The notes under the pieces are model-generated. The model was not told the origin of the DNA. It saw nothing but the letters and a program-made list of their open reading frames with translations, and did not search any database. This document shows, piece by piece, positions 33,961 to 44,559 of a stretch of DNA of 64,000 nucleotides; within the stretch, counting starts at the first letter, position 1, and each line of letters opens with the position of its first letter. Source of the stretch: Macrothele yani (Eukaryota; Arthropoda; Arachnida; Araneae; Macrothelidae); NCBI GenBank assembly GCA_039090855.1, contig CM076999.1:118667072-118731071 (forward strand). Reading direction: 5' to 3'. A program made the position numbers and the translations under genes.

Positions 33961-34406
33961 ATGTCTAAGAAATTGATGCATTTATCAACCTCTTTTTCTA
34001 TTGTTGCTTTGATGGTTGGGTGGAAATTGTTGAATTTGAACAGGAAGTCTTGTAGTTTGGGTTCACTGTGGTGCCAGAAGATGAGGATATCATCAACATA
34101 TCTTAGATATATGAGGGGTACATCATTCATGTTGCTGAGGAGTTGGTTTTCCATATCTTGCTGTATGGCTTCAGCCAATAACCCTGAGATGGGTGAACCC
34201 ATGGGTGCACCATAGTCCTGTTGATATATTGTTTTTCCATATCTGAAGAAGTTGCTGTTTTTGACAAATTCTAGGGCCAGTACTGATGATGCTGTCACAT
34301 TCTGTATTGTTAATACCTTCAGGTTGTAGATTGTTGTTTATAAGCTCAATGGATTTTTCAACTGGGATATTTGGGTAGAGTGATATAATGAGTGATATAA
34401 TATAGC

Positions 34407-35701
34407 ATGGATATTATATCACTCAACCCAAATATCCCAGTTGAAAAATCCATTGAGCTTATAAACAACAAGCTACAATCTGAAGGTATTAACAACGCAG
34501 AATGTGACAGCATCATCAGTGCCCTAGAATTTGTCAAAAACAGCTACTTCTTCAGATATGGAAAAACAATATACCAACAGGACTATGGTGCACCCATGGG
34601 TTCACCCATCTCAGGGTTATTGGCTGAAGCCATATTGCAAGATATGGAAAACCAACTCCTCAGCAACATGAATGATGTATCCCTCATATACCTAAGATAT
34701 GTCGATGATATCCTCATCTTCTGGCACCACAGTGAACCCGAACTACAAGACTTCCTGTGCAAATTCAACAATTTCCACCCAACCATCAAAGCAACAATAG
34801 AAAAAGAGGTTGATCAACGCATCAATTTCTTAGACATAACCATACATAACAGCAAACACAAGATTGAATATTCAGTATACAGGAAAAAGGCATATGTGCC
34901 GACAATTATACCATATGCATCTAACCACCCATGGAAATATAAAATATCAGCATTACAATTCTTTGTCAGAAGAGTTATATCCCACTCATCCAATATGGCT
35001 GCTGAACGGAGAGAGATTAAGTGGATCCAGGACACTGCCACTGAATTTGGCTACAGTAAGAACTTGATAACATCAATTTATAATAAATACAGTATAACAA
35101 CAACAACCCACAGCCAGTTGATAGGAAAGAGAAAGAAAAAGTGTACTGTGGGAAACTCCCATATATGCACCCAATCAGTAACATCCTTAAAAAAGAATGC
35201 AAGAAGCTGAATTATGAAATTGCTGATTCTGTTAAGGACATATCGAAATTTTTGACAACTGACTACAGCAACCAACCCACCCTAGAAGCTGCAGGTGTAT
35301 ACTCCATCCCTACAAGAAAGGCAAACAACAATCGCACCGATAATATATACATAGGCAGCACGAAACGACAATTCTAAACTTGCCTTATGGAACATGTCAA
35401 AAATTGGAACAGGAGAGAGGTGAAAATGGCATTAATCCAACACTGTCAAGAGAATGATGTTATCCCAGATTGGGAAAACACAAAAATCTTAACAACACAC
35501 AATACACACCAACAAATCCTAACGGCAGAGGCAGTATTGATCGAGAAAACTCGTGATATAAATTGTAATAACAACACCCCCTACGACCTGCCATATGCAT
35601 GGAAATTCTTGGTGGAACGTGAGAAGAAAATAAAAAAGAAGAAGATGTCCAAACAAACCCACAACCATAATACGCATGTGCAACTAGGACACAGCAGATA
35701 A
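34407..35701 (+). pseudogene. PLE E RT/GIY-YIG, right copy
   Basis: Starts at the first RT Asp block (MDIISLNPNIPVEKSIELIN) and continues with APMGSPISGLLAEAILQD, YLRYVDDILIFWHH, LDITIHNSKHKIEYSVY and RRVISHSSNMAAERREIKW. A shift near 35100 and a stop at 35376-35378 (RQF* where the left arm has RRFKTRL) inactivate it. The GIY-YIG domain follows (GVYSIPTRKANNNRTDNIYI). The C terminus ends in a Lys run (REKKIKKKKMSK). Confidence 0.8.
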
Positions 35702-35757
35702 TGAGAACGATCAGTGACCCAGTGATGCAACGACCTCTTTGGAAATGCAAATATTGT

Positions 35758-35812
35758 ACGCTACTGAGGATGACCCGCAAAATGAAGAGTTGAAACTAGT
35801 TTAGTTAATGAA
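35758..35812 (+). ncRNA. hammerhead-ribozyme-like motif, PLE E terminus
   Basis: GCTA, CTGAGGA (core), a stem closed by GCAAAATGAA, GAAA, CTAGTT, TAGT. Stem I GCTA/TAGT pairs with one wobble, and stem III is again the self-complementary AAACTAGTTT. In this copy stem II has a mismatch (GACCC opposite GAGTT). The left copy at 29780-29826 (minus) has GACTC/GAGTT, which pairs better. Confidence 0.5.
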
Positions 35813-36085
35813 ACAATACAACGTGTGAAACAGTAATAAGTAACATTGTATACCAATGTGCATAATACCATGCAATTAGCCACGTATTGATGTAGAGCAT
35901 TTATTGAATATTTGACTCACAAACCACATATTAAACTGCCCACTACCAATGACGCGTGTGATAAACAGGTCTGGCTGGTTGCTATGATTACAGCAACTAT
36001 TGTTTTTTTTAGTCATGCCAAGGTCATATACAGTATTGCATATTTTTTATAAAAAATTCTCAGTTGTTTTGAGACAAGCTATGTA

Positions 36086-36340
36086 CAAATTCATTCATCT
36101 TGTCTATTTTTGTGCCATTTCTATTGATTTTGTATTCAGTACTAAATAGTTCCTCCCTCAGAAACCATAACTTCGGGTTTTCCTGTATTTATACTCAGTT
36201 TGAATTTCATGCAAACTTCGTACATCCAGGACAATGTACTCTGCAACTCATTTTTGCTCTCTGCCAACGGGATTGTGTCACCAGCATACAGATATCAACC
36301 AAGAGACACAATACCATCCACCTCTACTTTTCCTTTGTTT
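36086..36340 (-). pseudogene. LINE RT relic, part 1 (catalytic region)
   Basis: The minus strand reads AGDTIPLAESKNELQSTLSW, then MYEVCMKFKLSINTGK, matching the block around the RT catalytic box (usual YADD is YAGD here) and the following helix. It joins 28891 across the mariner insertion. Confidence 0.6.
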
Positions 36341-37480
36341 TTCTGCTCCTTATTTCTTTCTATTATTTGCTCTTTTGTCATTTAAAGTTCTGGCCAGAAT
36401 AATGTCACAGTTAACAGTTAAACTTGCACAAGAACTTAAATGCATTTTCTTTTCAGAGAAAAAAATGCCTTAGGAAAACATAATGATAACAGCATTTTGG
36501 ATAAAAATGCAGTAACTTACATTTACTACTCCTCTGAAAGTTGCTAAAATATGTGTTTCATACATTTCCCTCAAATTACAAGAACAGGAATTCTGTATTA
36601 CCAGTCAGCAAGAAGCATCTGCATTTCTAATCAAATCACTAAATTTTTATTAATGCTTACTTCCAGCAGACAAATCTTTTGGTAGTCCCTAGTCCAAGAC
36701 CATTAAAAATCAAGCCTGACCATCAAAATGAAAATGACAGGGTGGTCCAAAGGACCAATAACTTTTTCAGGTAATGTCACTGAAACTGATGGCTACCACA
36801 TTTGGATAAAGTATTGAATAATTTTTGGGTCATTTCTGATGTTCTGAAATTACTACTGGAAAACTATCATTTGCCATTCAAAACACAATCTGCATCAGAT
36901 GCTCATAGACAACTAAAATACATTATATCAAGAACATTCATTTGTGCTACAGTAGAATTATCAGATGCAGTCTGCTGTCTACAAAAGGTTTCAATGACCT
37001 TGCAACACTGACATATGCCACCTTGCTGCATGCATACACTTCTGTGCTTACAGTTATAAAAGCTCTCAATAACATGAAGACAGACCCTGAAAACATTAGA
37101 AAAATAATGTTTGTCCCTCTAAGGCCACAATTAAAGTGTGATACAAAATGAAAAGAGCAGAGCAGCGAAAATCATTTCTTCCTGTTTGACCGGCAAAAAA
37201 CATAACCGAGCAACTAAAAGCTAGTGTCTTGACATCAATGGAAGTTAAATTGCAGTGAGTAAGACCTTATCCTTTATTGAATAGCCACTCTGAAACTATG
37301 TCCAACGAACTTATGGAAGGGAGAAATAAGGACACTGAGTGATGGATATGATGATGTATTTCGGTGATTCAAAAGTTATTACTGTTTTGAAGAGTTGCCA
37401 TATGTCAGGCAATTACTCAGTGTGCATGCATCATGCAGATAAAAACAATTCACAACCGGAAAAGTGGTGTTTAGTTAGTT
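36340..37480. other. no gene recognised
   Basis: AT-rich sequence with short open frames on both strands, none with a recognisable motif. A 69-codon plus frame at 36802-37011 is unassigned. A short splice-bounded segment at 36661-36715 (minus) was considered and rejected as an exon. Confidence 0.5.
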
Positions 37481-37691
37481 CAGTGTTTCCCAACCATCGG
37501 TCCGCAAGAAATTAGTGAATTTATTTATTTTTCTTTTGAATCAAAATGGAGTCAAAGTAAGAGGAAATCTAGATCTGAAAATTTTTTAACACCTGTTGTG
37601 GAAGATTAAAGGAAGCTTGGAATGCTAATCTCTTCACAGAATGTTTGATGTCCTGCATGATAACTCACTAGGAAAAGGAAAGCTTCATTGA

Positions 37692-37930
37692 ACTTCCTTC
37701 TGATACCAGCCTGGTATCGATATTCAGATCCAAATCTCTGGCTCAGTTTTGGGGTACTATGGAGAAAATATATCCAAGACTCGGCAACAAAGCTCTACAA
37801 CTATTGGTAACTTTTTGGACCTCAAATTTATTGCGAGAAAACCTTTTCAGCTGTTTCAGCAATCAAAGTAAAGCAAGAAACATAATGGACATTAACGATA
37901 CACTGCGCCTTGCAAAAAAAAAACGCTGGT
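37692..37930 (+). pseudogene. hAT transposase C-terminal dimerisation fragment
   Basis: Reads SLVSIFRSKSLAQFWGTMEK, then IYPRLGNKALQLLVTFWTS, NLLRENLFSCFSNQSKARN and MDINDTLRLAKKK. This matches the hAT C-terminal family pattern FW......YP.L...AL..LL.F.T..LCE..FS......RN.L...NDLRLA of ZBED/FAM200-type proteins. Only this end survives; the catalytic domain is gone. Confidence 0.7.
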
Positions 37931-38092
37931 ACCATGGCTCAAGAAGAACATCACGAAGCAGCACGAACATATGTTGCATTGACACCAGAAAAAAATTATA
38001 TTAATGGTAAGCAGAATGTTGTGCTTTATTGATTATGGATTGCACTTATTAATCATTAAAGAATATTAACAGATTAAATGATTTAGCTGTAA

Positions 38093-39492
38093 GTACTCGC
38101 CCAAATTTTCACTCGATGCCTTAATGAAGGAAAGATTCCTGAGGATTGGAACACCGCTACAATGATCCTGCTACATAAGAAAGGTGACATTGAGGATCTC
38201 GGAAACTACAGACCTATCAGCCTCCTATCAGTAGTTTATAAAATCTTCACTAAAGTTCTTTCACACCGCTTGAAGGTAACACTGGACATGGCTCAACCGA
38301 GAGAACAAGCTGGATTCAGGAGTGGCTACAGCACAATAGATCATATCCATGTGCTGAGAGAACTAATTAAAAGAGCGAGGGAATATGAACTTCCATTGTG
38401 CATGGCTTTTATCGATTATGAAAAAGCCTTTGATTCGGTGAAACCATCAGCAGTTACCACGGCTCTGAAATCCTGCGGTATTGAAGATGCATACATTAAT
38501 ATTATTAATAACATCTATGAAAATACAAGTGCAAAGATTAGGCTGTTTGAAAATACAACACACATAAAAATTGGAAAGGGAGTGAGACAAGGTGACACCA
38601 TATCTCCGAAGCTCTTTAATGCCACATTGGAGGGTGTTTTTCAGTCACTGAGCTGGGAAAACAAGGGGATAAAGATTAATGGAGATTATCTAACCCACCT
38701 TCGTTTTGCTGATGACGTAGTCATTTTTGCAACTAGCCCATCAGAGCTGCAGAGTATGATCCAGGAACTTGCTGACAACAGTAAAGAAGTGGGATTAAAA
38801 ATGAACTTTCAGAAGACAAAAGTGATGTTCAATGCTTTTACAAGAAATGAAGATTTATCGATTGATGGAGAAAAGCTGGAGATAACAGACACGTACGTTT
38901 ATCTTGGACAGCAGATATCAAGTGAGGGTCACATTGATGAAGAAATTAATCGGCGTACAAAACTTGCCTGGAGAGCTTTTGGAAGAAACAGCATAATTTT
39001 CAAGAGCAATATGCCATTATGTCTTAAAAGAAAAGTGTTTGATCAATGCATCCTTCCAGTGCTTACGTATGGTGCAGAGACGTGGACCTTAGCTAAAAGA
39101 GACATACAAAGGCTGCAGACAACTCAAAGAAGCATGGAGTGGTGCATGCTTGGTGTAACCAGGAGAGATAAGAAGAGGAACACGTGGATCCGAAAAATGG
39201 CAAGAGTGGAGGACATCATGATCAGAGTTAAATCCCTGAAATGGCAATGGGCTGGACATACTGCCAGAAGGACAGATCATCGATGGACAGCCGAAATTTT
39301 AGATTGGATTCCAAGGGTCAGGAAAAGACCCAGAAGAAGACCACATGGGAGATGGGTGGATGAAATTCGAAAGTATGCAGGGGTGACATGGAGGAGACTG
39401 GCACAAGACAGACCGTTGTGGAGGAAACTTGGGGAGACCTTCGTCCAGCAGTGGATTGATAATGGTTGACAATGATGATGATGATGATGATG
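38093..39492 (+). mobile_element. RTE LINE copy, 5'-truncated
   Basis: About 97% similar by eye to 32570-33960, beginning within the RT and ending in the same stop codon plus (GAT)n tail at 39473-39492. Normal 5' truncation. No clear target duplication was found. Inserted into the hAT relic. Confidence 0.85.
38162..39469 (+). pseudogene. RTE reverse transcriptase, C-terminal 435 codons
   Basis: An uninterrupted frame with HKKGDIEDLGNYRPISLLS, LCMAFIDYEKAFDSV, KGVRQGDTISPKLF, HLRFADDVVIFAT and LTYGAETWTL. The catalytic Asp residues are present. It lacks the endonuclease and the start of the RT, so it is not functional on its own. The lack of stops suggests recent insertion. Confidence 0.85.
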
Positions 39493-39959
39493 TGACATGG
39501 AATAATCTGGTATATAAATTATGGATTGTATGCAGTGATTATTATAATATAGAATATTACGAGATTAAATACTCAAAAATAGCCTAAAGCTTTCGTTTTG
39601 GCATCATGTTACTGGTGAAAGTTTCCCCAACTTTTTTAGCCAGTTCGAGAATGCAAGAAGGTTGAGAACTACCAGTCTAGTTGGTATCAACAGCAGCACA
39701 TGCTGCCGTGATTTATTGGAAAATTTTCTGCTGTCAAAGACTATGGATGAGAAATACGCAGTCTGAGTGCTGTCATGGATTATAATAATAATAAAAACAT
39801 TGACTACTGCAGCTGCAATGAGTAGAATTTGTGCTGTGGAAGGTAAAGAAGTAGTGTCTGAAAGAATGGCAAGATTTTGCTTCAGCGATTTAAAAACGGG
39901 GACTGCAGCCTTGAATACACAGCACATGCTAGAAGACCTTCGATGGTGAATTCTGAAGC

Positions 39960-40760
39960 TGTACGGTAAGCTGTAGAGTCAAATTCATGAAGAAGCACTA
40001 GGCAATTGTTAAATAAGCTGGGAATATCTCAGCCCACAACAGTTAGTCAACTGCACAAGCTCAGAAAGATGCACAGAAGCTTTCAACAAGTACCCCATGA
40101 ACAGACTGCTGCTCAAGCTCAGCAACATATACATGTGTGTTGCCAATTGCTGGAAAATCCCCAGGACGACCGTTTGTTTAGGCAAATAGCGACAAGTGAT
40201 GAAAAGTGGATATTTTTCTGAAATTCTGACATGAGAAACCAGTGGTTAGATCCCAAAAAGCCACCAGAACTTGCCCCAAAAGGGGATGATTTGAGCACAA
40301 AGTTATGCTATGCATACGGTGCAACTTTGAGAGTTCCATTAATTGGGAATTGGTTTTAGATGGCTACAGTCATTAATGCACAGTTGTACTGTGGCCAGTT
40401 GGAATGGATGTATGATCCTGCTCGTCATGCCTGGTCAACTAAGGAAAAAAACACAAGGATAGGAGGATATTAAGCTGATGTCCCACTCTGCTTATAGTCC
40501 AGATCTTGTGACTTTGGACTACTACTTATTCCTGTTCATGGCACATTTTTTACATGGGAAACACTTCTAGAACATCCATGATGTTGACCTTGGGGTACAA
40601 GACTTTTTCGCCTTGAAACCAAAGGAATTTTTTTTTTTAAGGGGGATTCAAGACATGGCATCATGATGGTGTAGGACCATCAAGCACAATGGACTCTATT
40701 TTGAAGATTAAAGTTTTATGTTTATGCATTTATACACATTTTCATCAACTGTCAGAAAAT
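39960..40760 (+). pseudogene. mariner transposase relic
   Basis: The frame 40006-40221 reads LGISQPTTVSQLHKLRKMHR, then QQVPHEQTAAQAQ and RQIATSDEKWIFF. This is the second helix-turn-helix plus the linker and first catalytic Asp of mariner transposases (..VPHELT........DEKWI.). Further on, YSPDLVTLDYYLF (about 40495-40540) marks the third catalytic position. Stops in between; ends not defined. Confidence 0.7.
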
Positions 40761-41079
40761 GGCAATCACCCTGGTATTGAAGTTCAAACACCTAACATGG
40801 AAGTTGAGTAGATTTCCATAAAAAAGTCATAGAATTCTTGTAATGTGAAGCTCAGTGTTCATTATTGTGGGAAGAGATAAACTTATAGTATCATACTAGG
40901 AAATTTAAAAATATTTAAATAGAAATATTTTGGCTGTGATTGAAGTTTTGTGTTCTATTCCTTGCATATCAGCAGAGTGTGAATGGGAATTCTGAAATAT
41001 GGGAGATTTAAAACAGATCTGCAAAACAAACAGAACACTGAAACTATTTCAGATTTAAAGAGAGTATTACTAGGTCTTC

Positions 41080-41530
41080 TATATATTGTCCAGTTTGATC
41101 CACTTCCAGCTATGTCTTCTTCTTCTTAGCTTATTGACACCCATTGCAGGTATAGGCCTCCCCCAATCCTTTCCAACTTCCTCAATCCTTAGCCTCAGTT
41201 CACCATTTAGCATCTTTTTCTCTGGCACCCTCTTCGTCACCTCCCATCTCTCAGTAGCCATTCTGTTATTAATTGTGTCCATCTTTCAGTATTCCAACAT
41301 GTTGATTATTTTATTATTTTTATAATATCTATTATTCCTGTTCTTTCTCTTATAATTTCATTTCTAACTCAATCTGTTCTTGTTATTCCTAACATTCCTC
41401 TCTCTAACTTTCTTACTGATACTCTTATTGTTTTACATTGTCGCTCTGTGATACTCCATGTTTCACTTCCATAAGTAAACATGGGGACAATACATGCATT
41501 GAAGATTTTTCTTTTTAAACACAGTTATGT
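41080..41530 (-). pseudogene. LINE RT C-terminal relic
   Basis: Minus-strand translation from 41520 gives LKRKIFNACIVPMFTYGSET, then WSITERQCKTIRVSVRKLER and GMLG, the conserved arm after the RT palm (C...P.LTYGSETW.L). The piece ends near 41080 with a weak W.GHV-like region. It is unlike the RTE family of 30780-33960 and unlike the 2070 relic. Confidence 0.6.
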
Positions 41531-42064
41531 CACAATGGATCTAATCAAGTAAAAAGAAAGAAAATAAAAGCTACTGAACTTTTACATCCACAAAAATACT
41601 CATTGGTTGGCATAAAAAGTACAATGTATATGAACTCACACTGTCTGAGCATGATTTAAAAATTTAAAAGGGTTCCTAAATAAAAGCTGATATTTATTTA
41701 CATGCTAAAACACAAATAAGTTAAAAACAAATGAGGGTACAATCTTTCAATGTTCACTATGACCCCATCATCAGGCCGAATGTACAAATGAACACAAGCA
41801 CCATGACATATACATTCACAGATCACCCATTACGCAACACAACACCTGATGTTAAGGGTTGCCATTGATAAAAGGAAAACTCACCAAAAGAAATAAATAA
41901 CATACATTGCACAGTTGGTACGTCATCATCATCCTGGTCGGTCATAAGTAAACACCATGGTATCGGAATTAACAACAGATAGTCCTCATTACAACAAATC
42001 AAAGAATGTCTGTAAATACACAAGCTCTCTGCAAAGAGCAAAGTGGCTTTATTTGGTGCAGACG

Positions 42065-42472
42065 TCAAAGACTATGGACTGTTCCCAATGATGTATGTTC
42101 TCCTAGTGCCACAGTTCCAGCCAACAAAGTTGAAGACATTCCTGAACATATGGCATACTTGTCCTCCAACAGTCTCACTCCTAGAGTGCACATAGGCAAA
42201 CCAATATAGATTTTATCACAAACCTCTGGAGTAGTAGAACTGCGAGGCTCACAATAAACACCATGTCTGTTAACAGTCTCCACAGGGTCCCGATCCTTAT
42301 GAACCAGAGAATAAACATTAGCAGTCCTGATACCAAAATCTAACTTATGTTTTCTACAAAAGTCCTTTAACACATTTACAATTGGTGGAATAAAATCAAT
42401 TGCACCTACAAATCGAGAAGGCTGCACATTTCGTTGCAAAGATGTAAACACAAGATGATTCCGTCTTAGCAA
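42065..42472 (-). pseudogene. PLE F GIY-YIG fragment, left arm
   Basis: Reads AIDFIPPIVNVLKDFCRKHK, then GIRTANVYSLVHKDRDPVE, RHGVYCEPRSSTTPE and DKIYIGLPMCTLGVRLLED. The GIY-YIG second block has GLP where the right arm has GST, so the fold is damaged. Related to PLE B (KDRDPVE versus RDRDKVE) rather than to A, D and E. Confidence 0.7.
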
Positions 42473-42576
42473 CGAAATGTGCAGTCTTGTTTATAAATAT
42501 GCTAATGTTTATGTCTTTGCAATGAAATGTGTAACCTCCTGGATTTGTAGGTGCAATTGATTTTATTCCGCCAATT

Positions 42577-42912
42577 GTGAATGTGTTAAAGAACTTTTGT
42601 AGAAAACATAAGTTAGATTTCGGTATCAGGACTGCTAATGTTTATTCTCTGGTTCATAAGGATCGGGACTCTGTGGAAACTGTTAACAGACATGGTGTTT
42701 ATTGTGTGCCTCTCAGTTCTACTACTCTGGAGGTTTGTGATAAAATCTATATTGGTTCGACAATGCGCACTCTAGGAGTGAGACTGTTGGAGCACAAGTA
42801 TGCCGTACATTCAGGAATGTCTTCAACTTCGTTGGCTAGAACTGTGACAATAGGAGAACATACATCCAATTGGGAACAGTCCACAGTCTTGATTGATGTC
42901 TGCACCAAATAA
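42577..42912 (+). pseudogene. PLE F GIY-YIG fragment, right arm
   Basis: Reads MNVLKNFCRKHKLDFGIRTA, NRHGVYCVPLSSTTLE and DKIYIGSTMRTLGVRLLEHK. It keeps the GVY, YIGST, R and EH positions expected for the endonuclease. Only about 110 codons remain and there is no RT. Confidence 0.75.
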
Positions 42913-43189
42913 AGCCACTTTGCTCTTTGTGGAGAGCTTGTGTATTTACAGACATTCTTCGATTTGTTGTAATGAGGATTATCTGTTGTTAATTCCGATA
43001 CCATGGCGTTTACTTATGAGGGACCAGCTCAACGAGGATGATGATGATGATGTACCAACTGTGTAATGTATGTAATTTATTTCTTTTGGCGAGTTTTCCT
43101 TTTGTTAGTGGCAACCCTTAACATCAGGTGTTGCATTGCGTTATGGGTGATCTGTGAATGTATAGGCCATTGTGCTTGTGTTCATTTGT

Positions 43190-43245
43190 ACATTCATCCT
43201 GATGATGGAGTCATAGTGAACCTTGAAAGATCTTGCCCTTATTTG
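43190..43245 (+). ncRNA. hammerhead-ribozyme-like motif, PLE F terminus
   Basis: CTGATGA (canonical core) is followed by a weak stem, then GAAA and the self-complementary AAGATCTT. The left-arm copy (41740-41778, minus) has GGC before the core, which would pair with GCC after GAAAGATCTT of the right arm. Stem II pairs poorly in both copies. Decayed. Confidence 0.35.
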
Positions 43246-43415
43246 GTTTTAACTTACTTGTGTTTTAGCATGTAAATAAAATATCAGCTTTTATTTAGCA
43301 ACACTTTTAACACTCAAGAGACGTATATAGCGTATTAAATCCATTTATTTTTGTAATCAGACAGCAAGTGACAGGCAGACAGAAAGAAAAAAAAGAATAA
43401 CTCCAAAGATATTAC

Positions 43416-43665
43416 CTCTCTGAATTCTTTTTGCAGCTGCAGTATTTTCTTTAGTTACACAGGTATCTTGTGGCAATTTTTGCTCTTGAGTAGCTTTCAC
43501 AGAGTTACGAGGTGACTTGGATTGACTTTTCCTGTTTTCTGACAGATTAGGTGATTTCCACATATTCTGTGTTTGTTCAGACTTCTTTGCTGATTCTTTT
43601 ACAGTATTAATTTCTTCTGAGCTTTGTGATGAAGATGATAACTGAGATCTGTTATTTTCCAAGTC
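43416..43665 (-). CDS. candidate exon, possibly TOGARAM1 linker
   Basis: A 250-bp open segment on the minus strand between a pyrimidine-rich acceptor (TTTTTCGTACTAG) and a donor (AGAGAG|GTAATA). It starts DLENNRSQLSSSSQSSEEIN, later SENRKSQSKSPRNSVKATQ, and ends ENTAAAKRIQR. It enters in phase 0, matching the phase-0 donor of the TOG exon at 56173, and leaves in phase 1, matching the segment at 16524. The other two frames contain stops. The Ser/Lys-rich composition suits the disordered linker after the second TOG domain. Gene membership is inferred from strand, phase and composition only. Confidence 0.5.
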
Positions 43666-43918
43666 CTAGTACGAAAAAGTTCATGTGAAAATGAAGAAAA
43701 AACCTTCACCACATATTACTTCATTCATATAAAAACGAATCACTACAAAAGCATCTCTAATATAATACATTTCAATAAAAAAAAGTATTTTTTTTTTTTT
43801 TGCTTTTAATTCTCACATAAGAACTGAAGGTTAGAAAGAGATTTGTCACTTCAAATTCAGGATCAACAGCTATGTGGATATGAAAGAATCAAAAGAGAAG
43901 AATATACAGAACAATAAT

Positions 43919-44170
43919 ACGAGGGTTGTACCAAAAGTAATGCAAAAGTGGGCATAACTTTATTAACTGACAGAGGTTGCTCATATTGCACATGTTGGGT
44001 AGAGTAACTCTTCCTTTACAGCAACCCTTCTTCATTGCAGGTAAATAATAGATTCCAAGCAGAAGCAACGTGCTGTGATTGAGTTCTTGACGAAGGAAGG
44101 GTGCAGGCTGTCTGACATCCACAGAAGGCTACAGAATGTCTATCACCCATCTGTCACAAGGCTGAAGTTA
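43919..44170 (+). pseudogene. mariner N-terminal fragment
   Basis: Begins with a terminal-repeat-like CGAGGGTTGTACCAAAAGTAATG, shortened here to GAGGGTTGTACCAAAAG, and encodes DSKQKQRAVIEFLTKEG, then CRLSDIHRRLQNVY, the first helix-turn-helix of a mariner transposase. The element is cut off about 250 bp in. No start codon survives (ATAG in place of ATGG). Confidence 0.65.
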
Positions 44171-44559
44171 TCAGTTGAAAATTCCCTTATATAAATAAAC
44201 TTCTTACATAACTCAAGCGTGTTTTAAAGTTTTAATACTTATGTCTAACTACAGAAGTTTCTGTAAAATTTATGGTTTTAGCAAAGTACTGGATAGAATA
44301 TTTGTATAACAAACTGTTAGCCATCTATATTTTTAAAAATAAAGATAACCAGTATGAATTAGGAAATAAATCAATTTAGTTTGCAGGTAGTATTACAATT
44401 TGAAACACCACTTGCTTCTTCTTTTCAGAGAAGTGCTAGTTTGAGTTCATTGATTGCAGCAATTTTAATGTTTCTGTCAAATAGAATTACTCATTTCTGT
44501 AGCTTTTAAACAAGTTCTTAGTGAACAGAATATCACATTTTGTACAGGTTTGGAGTGTA

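Larger units (their letters stand above)
29973..34395 (-). pseudogene. PLE E RT/GIY-YIG, left copy, split by an RTE LINE
   Basis: The 5' part (34298-33970) encodes LEFVKNSNFFRYGKTIYQQ, DYGAPMGSPISGLLAEA, LIYLRYVDDILIFWHHSE and then KEVDKCINFLD. The 3' part (30756-29973) goes on with ITIHNSKHKIEYSAYRKQAY, VRRAISHSSNTAAERREVKW and a GIY-YIG domain with GVYSIPTRKANNNHTDKIYIGS, KRRFKTRLMEH. Apart from the LINE insertion between them, both parts are open. It is homologous to PLE D along its whole length, including the ending PYDLPYAWKF. Confidence 0.8.
29716..35872. mobile_element. Penelope-like element family E, head-to-head insertion
   Basis: The left arm lies on the minus strand (29716-30756 continued at 33970-34395), and the right arm on the plus strand (34400-35872). 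The arms meet in a near-perfect palindrome around 34360-34430 (TGGATATTATATCACTC and its mirror). Both outer ends are the PLE 3' end. The left arm was later split by the RTE element. Outer boundaries are set by the limit of inverted similarity; no target duplication is visible. Confidence 0.85.
28892..36083 (-). mobile_element. mariner-type transposon interrupted by PLE E
   Basis: The ends CAAGGGTTGTCCCAAAACAA (28892) and, inverted, CATAGCTTGTCTCAAAACAA (36083) form terminal repeats of about 55 bp with TA on both sides (28890-28891 and 36084-36085). Without the PLE E insertion the element is about 1.03 kb. The LINE relic on both sides gives the empty site. Confidence 0.75.
37481..39675 (+). 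mobile_element. hAT relic (ZBED-like), carrying an RTE copy
   Basis: The ends CAGTGTTTCCCAACC (37481) and, inverted, CTGGTAGTTCTCAACC (39675) resemble hAT termini (CAG.G.TTCTCAACC). Without the RTE copy the relic is about 0.8 kb, so most of the transposase is missing. No secure 8-bp target duplication was found. Confidence 0.55.
41663..43312. mobile_element. Penelope-like element family F, head-to-head insertion
   Basis: Two arms of about 800 bp mirror each other. The left (41663-42475) is on the minus strand and the right (42500-43312) on the plus strand. Both carry only the endonuclease end of the element plus its 3' tail, with 3' ends outward. Similarity between arms is roughly 90%. The centre contains an asymmetric stretch around 42470-42560. 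Confidence 0.8.

Noticed and set aside
33598..33981. 127-codon minus frame beginning with a His run
   Set aside because: It is the reverse strand of the RTE coding region plus its (GAT)n tail; the His run is the translated microsatellite.
36661..36715. 55-bp splice-bounded open segment on the minus strand
   Set aside because: Its phases (1 in, 2 out) do not fit between the other candidate exons, and so short a segment is expected by chance.
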